Positions 57,655 to 64,000 of a stretch of DNA of 64,000 nucleotides are shown here, one piece after another (the first letter of the stretch is position 1; every line of letters begins with the position of its first letter). The position numbers were made by a program, and so were the translations under genes. The stretch is from positions 14,064,131 to 14,128,130 of the forward strand of contig NC_135168.1 in NCBI RefSeq assembly GCF_041146795.1. The letters are read 5' to 3'. Source of the stretch: Maylandia zebra (taxonomy: Eukaryota > Chordata > Actinopteri > Cichliformes > Cichlidae). Under the pieces are notes generated by a model, which saw nothing but the letters and a program-made list of their open reading frames with translations, had not been told where the DNA came from and did no database searches.

Positions 57655-59369
57655 CTGCTGCTGACTTTGAAAATCACACCAAACATGGAATCAAATATAT
57701 CGACTCGGCTTAGACTACAGAGAAGCTCGGCACTGCTCACAAAACTCAACACAAAAGGCTTTTTAAAGACAACAATCACTTTGACAGACACACAAACACG
57801 ACTGAGTACAGAGCAGCTGCTGGTTTGAAGCCACAGAAATGTTCAAATGTTTAAACACACTGCAGCGTTGCAGCCGTGATGCATTTGTGCTGCTAAGGCC
57901 ACACACATCAGCTGCCTTACATTTTAGTACCAGTTCATCTCTGACCATGGCAGCACAGTCTTTCCAGTACAGTGATGTTGGTGGGGACAGTGGGGACTGA
58001 TTGTTCATTGGCTGTAAGCCGGTCGTCACATGGACGTTTAACTGGTGCTTTGGTTGCTCTGTAGTCTGTTGTGCCTGTGAGCTGCTCCTAAAATGAGACA
58101 GATTATAATTGTCACCATTCTGTTAATGACTCTTATTATGTGCGCTCTCCTCCACTGTCACACTAAACACATTAAACCTTTATTTTTGTGTAAAGTCAGG
58201 ATTTATTGGCTCTTCTTAAAAGCGTCATGAAGTGCAAAACTCAGCAAACATTATACAAAAGTAGATTTAGAAGCTGAACTGAAAACATTTAAAGTGACAG
58301 TCAGCACAAATCCAGCTGACATCTCCATCCAACCCAAGTCTTCATTTAAAGTCATTATAACTGTGACACACGTTTGTTACAGTATTAATCCTGCCTGATG
58401 CTGCAGGGCCAACATCATGAAACAGGCTCAGCATTTATTTCCATTATGAAACTTTATCATTAAAAACAAACCATTGTTCTGCAGTCGTCCCAGGACTGTG
58501 GGTCAAACGTTCTCTCCACATGTTTAAGGCTGAGCTCACTTTATCGTCTGCCTGAAGGAGGGAAGCAGATGTTACTAAACATCACAATAAAACATATGAA
58601 ATGGGTGCACATGAGGAACGTCTGCACTGTTAAAGCCATGCAAACATCTTCACACATGAAGCAGCAACACCTCTCAGTTTAGCAGCAGCTGGTAAAAGCC
58701 ACAGTGATCCTGGAGCCTCCCTGAAGGACTCGTTCATCAGTAACTGTCAGGAGGACGATTAAACCTGCTGCACACGTCCTGTAGTTACACACTCGGGAGG
58801 AAAGACGACGTCCTCGCTCTGCAACATGATCTGTGTTTCATCCAGGACGCTCAAACACAGACTGGTTTCCAAATATTAGACGCACTGGTTCTTCATGCGT
58901 TTCTACCTGAGCACTCAGAGTCATTTCTACAACAGGCCTCCTTCACCTGCTGGTGCCTCTGTTTCTGTGTTTGGCTGTTTCCATCAGTGCCTGATGTTTG
59001 TGATCTTTGATCTGTTCTGAAGTCTCTCTTTGTAACACAAATGTTGTTTGGCTTCTTTTGCAAACAAGGCAAAAGAACTTTAATGGATTCATTTGCTGAT
59101 CTTACTGTTCTGATGCAAAGCCGTCCTTTCAACGCTTTAGAAAGAAAATCAAACAATGTTTTTAAAACTTTCCCAAAATGTAAAAGCTATTAAAACCATA
59201 AACTTCTGCTCCTTGATCATGTGATTCTTCTTCTAGACTGTCTGTAATTGTTATTGCTGATTGTCAATAAAGTTGTTTTTTATAAGTTATGTTGTAAAGG
59301 AAGCTTGTGGCGAGGGAGGAGGGGCGACTAAAAGCAGGTTCATATAGTGGGAAAGTCCTCAGGTCATGT
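57655..59369. other. No gene recognised
   Basis: Ordinary AT-rich sequence right of the large transposon. Short frames on both strands (for example 57,763-58,029 and 58,893-59,156) show no domain. Confidence 0.4.
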
Positions 59370-60290
59370 GAGGATATTTACTGATGCGTCAACACTGTCA
59401 GATAAAAGAACGGCTGCTGCATTTGTTCTCCCACAAATAAGTTTGGTGATGAGTAAAAGAATTACAGATGATGTGGCAGTTTATACTGGGAGCTGGTAGT
59501 GATGTTACTGGCTTGAACTGGGTGGAGGACGCACTAATATGGAGGTATGTGGTTTGCTGGGACTCTAGCAGCGTGCTAGTGAGCACAGGTGATATGTCTT
59601 CAGACTCTAGGCAACATATTGTTTTTGATATACTTCATTTACTGTATAGAATCAAACACAGAGGGATAGAAGTGGATTTCTTATGGCTCCCTGTGAATAT
59701 CGGTGTTGATGCAATGAACAGGACGATAAGTTTAAAAAGGTGCAGCAAGAAGAAGTCGTGCAGGTTTGACTATAAAATACAGTGAAAGTGAGGTGAAGAG
59801 TATAATGAAGGTAAAGATGAAGGACGAGTGGCAGGCACACTGGGACAGAGACGGGAAAGGCAGATATTATTATACAGAAAACAGTCGTGTAGAAGAAGCT
59901 GCAGCAGAGACCAGGATGGAATCTGGAGAGTCAGAGTTGGTCACACAGGCTTGAATAGCACACTTAAAAAGGTAAACATGACACAGGAAGTGTGACTTCT
60001 GTGGACCAGAGGAGACGTTTGACGGGTTGTTAGCGTCGTCAGGATGCTGGATGGAAACGCTGTGCCTGATAGGATGATTACAGGCTGGACTTTGTCTTCC
60101 TGTTACAGATGGATCCAGGCCCTGGATGACTGCTGGACACACATGACCCACACTAGGCTGCCTTCATCCATCCTTTCCTCCTTCACTGAGACTCAGAGTC
60201 AGCATGTATGTATTTATCAGTGATTTGAATCCTTTCATTACAGAGTGAAGTTAAAGTAGACGTGTGAACACACTAATAAACACAAAGGGA
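59370..60290 (+). pseudogene. LINE RNase H domain and C-terminus, decayed
   Basis: Plus-strand frames read IFTDASTLSDKRTAAAFVLP and SKRITDDVAVYTGSW, then after a frame change DSSSVLVSTGDMSSDSRQHI, LHLLYRIKHRGIEVDFLWLP and VNIGVDAMN. This is the order of RNase H (Asp, the DS.S helix, the WxPxHxG motif with His replaced by Asn). It is followed by KMKDEWQAHWDRDGKGRYYY and HTGLNSTLKKVN, the tail seen after RNase H in I/jockey-type polyproteins. Many stops are present. The 218-bp repeat starts at its 3' end. Confidence 0.75.
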
Positions 60291-60293
60291 CAC

Positions 60294-60511
60294 AACTACT
60301 ACTCCATGATGGAAAGCTGAAGTATTACACAGCTTTATGAACCTCCTGTTATCCTGGTAGACGAGTACAGCAATAAATCTTTTACTTGGACATCTTCTGG
60401 CTCCAATAAGCTTTGAAATGTGACCATGAAGTTAGAGACACACTGACTGAAACCCACAGCTGTGACTGTGGATCACATCCACACACAGTGTAGCTGCTGT
60501 CTCTGTGTGAG
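60294..60511 (+). repeat. Copy 2 of the 218-bp interspersed repeat
   Basis: Ungapped match to 8,404-8,621 in the same orientation, about 99% identical by eye. It directly follows the RNase H LINE relic, which suggests it could be that LINE's 3' untranslated region. Confidence 0.85.
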
Positions 60512-61077
60512 CCTTTGCACTGCTGCTCGCAGCACCGTTATATCACTCAGCGCTCGCTGCTGTTATTGAATCCACTTTTTACTGTCCGTGCAATCAAGCT
60601 CCTCTGCAGAGCTAGAAAATATCTTCGAACCAGTTTATGTGTTAGGGGATCCTTTGCAGCTGTGACTGTTGCCTCTGTTTTTGTCCTTTGGTTCCTGGGA
60701 GCCTTTTACATTTCCATCAGCAACAAATATCTGAACAGGCTTTATTGTAGGAAATACAGGAGTAAATAGTTGTCATTATTTATTAGATGTTGTTAAAGAT
60801 GATCAGATGCTTGTTTAGTTTAATGCTGTGGCTTCAGTCAGCATCACTGTGCTGTATAGTTTTATTTTTCTGATCCTTCTGTTAAAGTTGCTGAATAAAA
60901 GCTGGTTGGTCTGCACCTCACCTCTGCCTCGAGCCTCCTTCTTTAAAGCAGCAGAGGCTCTTCATTCAGGTATCACAGCTCGAGTTGTTCTGCAGGAGAC
61001 CCAGAGTACTGTCCTTGGTCCATAATGACATTAATCCTCAAAAATAGTTCTGGCAGAATAATTGTGACACAGTGTAA
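60512..61077. other. No recognised feature
   Basis: Two hydrophobic short frames (60,515-60,769; 60,828-61,025) are present but have no splice or family support. Confidence 0.35.
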
Positions 61078-61150
61078 AACTGAAGAAGCTTCTCAGATGA
61101 AATGTCTTCAAGAAACTTAAAAAAGTCCAGACACTTTTGTTTCTGAGCTT
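61078..61150 (+). repeat. Penelope-like element tail scrap
   Basis: CTGAAGAAGCTTCTCAGATG and AAGTCCAGACACTTTTGTTT match the minus strand of the Penelope tail at 1,480-1,560, so the orientation is opposite to that copy. Confidence 0.6.
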
Positions 61151-61152
61151 CT

Positions 61153-61500
61153 TAATTCAATTCAATTTTATTTATCTAAATCACAACAACAGTCGCCTCA
61201 AGGCGCTTTATATTGTACAGTAGATCGCACAATTATAGATACAGAGAAAAACCCAACAATCATATGACCCCCTATGAGCAGCACTTTGGCGACAGTGGGA
61301 AGGAAAAACTCCCTTTTAACAGGAAGAAACCTCCGCAGAACCAGGCTCAGGGAGGGGCGGGGCCATCTGCTGTGATTGGTTGGGGTGAGAGATGGAAGAC
61401 AGGACAAAGACATGCTGTGGAAGAGAGACAGAGGTTAATAACAGATATGATTCGATGCAGAAAGGTCTGTTAACACATAGTGAGTGAGAAAGGTGAATCC
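61153..61500 (-). repeat. Common teleost dispersed repeat
   Basis: TTCAATTTTATTTATCTAAA (a complemented A-rich tail) is followed by CGCCTCAAGGCGCTTTATAT, GACCCCCTATGAGCAGCACT and GGCTCAGGGAGGGGCGGGGC. I remember this repeat as very abundant in cichlid and other percomorph genomes. Noncoding. The tail orientation suggests minus-strand retroposition. Confidence 0.6.
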
Positions 61501-61609
61501 ACACATCACTCGGCTGGAGGAAGCTGGGTTTCCACACCGTCCTGGACATAAATACAGACCTGCCTGCTGTCATAGACCCCAGCACTCACATATTACTTAT
61601 AAGTGACTC

Positions 61610-61756
61610 ATATGTATATATATATATGCATGTATATATTGTGTATATTGTGCTATTTCTTACTTAGTGTGTTGTGTCTTTGTTCCTGTTTGTGCTGCAG
61701 CACTGTAACCTAAATAATTTCCCCTGGGGATCAAAAAAGTATTCTGATTGTGATTA
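61610..61756 (+). repeat. LINE 3' tail scrap
   Basis: AATTTCCCCTGGGGATCAAA then AAGTATTCTGATTGTGATT is the hairpin-plus-repeat 3' end shared by fish L2-type LINEs. The preceding TATATA and TGTGCTGCAGCACTGTAAC belong to the same tail. Confidence 0.6.
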
Positions 61757-62059
61757 AATGAAAGCAGTCAGAGCAGAGGACGGTGATGTAAGGAATGGGA
61801 TTTTAATCAGCCAGTCTCCTTTAACTCTCAGCATCACAAAGTAATGTGGTAACATCTGGACTGATGTGTTTACTGTCAGCTAGTTTAAATGCTGTAGGCT
61901 GCAGCCGCTGCTCTAACACTATAACTGTAACAGGGCTCAGTGCTGCTTCTAACAGTCTGAGCTGCTTCAGGCTTTATTTGTGAGGAGCACAGCAGCTTAC
62001 AAACACGTGGCTGGGCCTGGACCCAAAGGAGTGTTTGTTAAAGCCTGCAGTAAGTAAGC

Positions 62060-62345
62060 CTGTGTCACGGTCTGGCTGGCAGACCGTGGGGATGTGGGGA
62101 AAGAGGACCCAGGCGCAGAGCTCTGTGTGCAAACAGTGTGTTTATTTACATTGAGAGCTGTAAACACAATAAATCCCAGTTGCTCCCTCGACTCCCGTGT
62201 GTGCTCGTGCTCCCTGCTGTTGTGTTCTCGCACACCCCGTGCATGCTGCCGTTCTGGTCCACTCTTCCACCTGCTGGAAAACCACAGAAACAGCCATCAA
62301 CACCAAACCCCGGCAGGCATACACAAACTGCACCATCATAGACTA
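62060..62345. repeat. Possible LTR-type or other repeat end with terminal hairpin
   Basis: CACGGTCTG-GCTGG-CAGACCGTG at 62,066-62,088 is a perfect 9-bp stem with a 5-nt loop, preceded by TGT. The following GGGGATGTGGGGAAAGAGGA and the TTATTTACA segment resemble a fish LTR start. I found no matching second end. Confidence 0.35.
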
Positions 62346-62394
62346 ACACACACTAACTTGGGAGGGCAACGCAATGAGCTTCAACACTCTCTTA

Positions 62395-63580
62395 CAGTTT
62401 TTTCTGAATGCTTAAACCCTAACTGTGATTCCTGTAGCACAATTTCTAAAACCACTTTGCAAAACTGTAGGCACAATTCACTGCACAACACTCAATTACC
62501 AAATTTCCAACACACTCCTAGCAAAAGTATACACATGTATGGCTATCATTAACACTAATTTGCCAACTGTCTGGCACACTTTCACATGTGAAAACTTTTT
62601 TAGATAATTAGTTTACTTTGCAATCAGCCTAAGCACTATAATACAGGTAAGCTGTGTGTGCGGAGTACAATGGAGGGAGCAGAAAGAGTGAGAAGTAGAG
62701 GAGGCCGAGGAAGAGGACGTGGAGGTGAAGAAGTAGGATGAAGAGGACGACAAGGACAAGGAGGAGCAAGAGGAAGACGAGGAGGGGGGAGAGGAAGATG
62801 AAGAGGGGGGAGAGGAAGGGTAGGAAGAGTAAGAAATAGAATTGCTGATGACATCAGAGCTACAATAGTGGACCATGTAATCAACCGTGGAATGACCCTG
62901 AGGGTAGCTGGCCAACGGGTCCAGCCTAACTCGAGCCGCTACACTGTAGCAAGTACCATAAGGACATCTTGAAATGAGAATCGGTTAGTACAGTCACTTC
63001 GCACAAAGATTTGTAGCACTGCCGTATGCCAATGAGAAACACACCAATACCATTGATGTAAAAATACTGAAATTGTTACTTTACAGAATTGCTAGATGAC
63101 CAGATGCTGGGGGCAGAGGAAGCATGTTCACTGCAGACCAAGTAACCCATATAGTCATTATGGCGATTGCAAATAATCCTATACTTGGAAATAAACACTT
63201 GTGTTTGTTTTGATCTGTTTGAATAAACACCAGTACTTGGAGTTTGGATCCCTCTATGCTTATGGATCTATGACAGAAGTATGAGCTCAAACTGACATAG
63301 CCTACCTTGTGCACAGGGAAGGCAAAAGCCAGATGTGTTTTGTATTCATACCATCAGTGTGCAGTTGGCGCATTGTGTGCTTAGTAGATGATGGCTTGTG
63401 TGTACTGTTTGATACGGAAACACCATTTTTACGAAGGTGTGAAGAGTTAATCTAGCTGTGTTTTGCAAGAGAACTACAATGTTTTGATTATTGGGTGACA
63501 GGTTTTCTTATTTGTGTGAAGAGTTTTGCAAAATTAGCCAATAGTTACAATAAATGTGCTTAAGCAATCAGAAAAAACTG
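62395..63580 (+). mobile_element. Tc1/mariner-like transposon relic with both ends
   Basis: The ends CAGTTTTTTCTGAATGCTTA and its near complement (TAAGCAATCAGAAAAAACTG) each sit next to TA (62,393-62,394 and 63,581-63,582). It is 1186 bp with a damaged transposase start inside, so it is a shortened, non-autonomous copy. Confidence 0.8.
62669..63230 (+). pseudogene. Tc1/mariner-like transposase relic with Arg/Gly-rich leader
   Basis: ATG at about 62,669 opens MEGAERVRSRGGRGRGRGGE, a long Arg/Gly tract broken by stops (to about 62,820). Then come RIADDIRATIVDHVINRGMT and RVAGQRVQPNSSRYTVASTI, the helix-turn-helix region. A later block (63,087-63,180) reads GRGSMFTADQVTHIVIMAIA. No catalytic DDE segment is left. 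The Arg/Gly leader is typical of this fish subfamily as I remember it. Confidence 0.65.
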
Positions 63581-63582
63581 TA

Positions 63583-63960
63583 ATATCTTTGTGAAAAGCA
63601 CATTGATGTGAAAATCATGAGAGTCAGAGGCCCTACAACACGATTAAAGATTCATTCAAAAGAAAATCACAAGTTATTATCATCTTCAGAACATTTCATT
63701 AAACATTAGAGACAGACTGCTGTGTACATCTCATCTCTATCCAAACAACCTACAGTCCACAAACACATCATGAACCAGTGCTCTGGGCTGTGGTCTGTCC
63801 CTAGTTACATGGATCAGCTGGTTCCCTGGAGGTGACTGCTGCTGTGGTTTGGAGCGGATGAATAAACCTGAACTGAATCAGGTGTCCAGTTACTTTTGGT
63901 CCCTTTAAACCAGGCTGTCACATGTTCAGGATGTGAAACTCCTCCTCCTCCGTAAAAACG
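63583..63960. other. No recognised feature
   Basis: Flank between the Tc1/mariner-like relic and the Penelope copy at the window edge. Confidence 0.4.
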
Positions 63961-64000
63961 GGTGTGGGTCTCAATCAGCCAAGGTTTTGGGTGAACCCAT
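63961..64000 (-). repeat. Edge of a second Penelope-like tail
   Basis: GGGTGTGGGTCTCAATCAGC and the following bases match 1,671-1,710 in the same orientation, with a few differences. The copy continues outside the window. Confidence 0.6.

Noticed and set aside
60828-61025. 65-codon frame with an N-terminal hydrophobic stretch, possible secreted peptide
   Set aside because: No splice or homology support. It lies beside LINE and Penelope debris.
62613-62915. Ser-rich 100-codon minus-strand frame
   Set aside because: It is the complement of the Arg/Gly-rich leader of the Tc1/mariner-like transposase relic.

Overview
This window looks like teleost fish DNA, most likely from an African cichlid. 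Host-type coding sequence is sparse: short exons with GT..AG borders, fish-style C2H2 zinc fingers and a 174-bp NLR-type leucine-rich-repeat exon. The rest is dense with fish transposon families (Tc1, hAT, piggyBac-like, Rex1/L2-type LINEs, L1-type, Penelope, Ty3/gypsy). A tRNA-derived repeat at 42.9-43.05 kb resembles, from memory, the African-cichlid AFC SINE. There is no operon, CRISPR array or prokaryotic signal.

Layout. 0.4-2.1 kb: truncated Tc1 element and the tail of a Penelope-like element. 2.3-3.3 kb (+): three exons of an unrecognised gene. 5.1-7.0 kb (-): a multi-exon gene with a Cys-rich C-terminal domain. 8.0-15.9 kb: LINE scraps, a complete Tc1-type element with long terminal repeats, a LINE with an uninterrupted 957-codon ORF, and a retroposed element between perfect 176-bp direct repeats. 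16.2 kb: an orphan LRR exon. 16.8-21.2 kb: hAT remnant and a second, once-frameshifted LINE. 21.9-23.7 kb (-): a C2H2 zinc-finger gene with one frameshift and a three-finger tandem duplication. 24-29 kb: mostly unannotatable, with TE scraps. 29-34.6 kb: poly(A) retroposon next to a damaged Ty3/gypsy element. 34.7-45.7 kb: L1-type, piggyBac-like, hAT, LTR, SINE and LINE remnants. 49.08-57.65 kb: an 8.6-kb DNA transposon relic. 59.4-64 kb: an RNase H-bearing LINE relic, dispersed repeats, a Tc1/mariner-like relic and the edge of a second Penelope copy.

The most interesting object is the 49,079-57,650 element. It has matching 14-bp inverted ends, a TTTG flanking duplication and AT-rich subterminal repeats. 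Inside are convergent relics of two genes: a plus-strand SWIM zinc-finger protein of the kind fused to YqaJ-type nucleases in fish, and a minus-strand THAP-domain/DDE-transposase gene that has lost its middle. A third minus-strand string of microexon-like segments is read divergently from the SWIM gene, with an NRF1-like palindrome between them. A poly(A) retroposon carrying extra 3' sequence and a palindromic MITE are nested inside. I read it as an ISL2EU/PHIS-type two-protein transposon, but the 4-bp duplication and third gene are unexplained.

The second theme is one poly(A) retroposon family present three times (14.8-15.8, 29.0-29.9, 54.9-56.3 kb). Two copies carry unrelated extra sequence and a second poly(A), as expected for 3' transduction, and one sits between unusually long 176-bp duplications. 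All calls come from reading the sequence without database searches.
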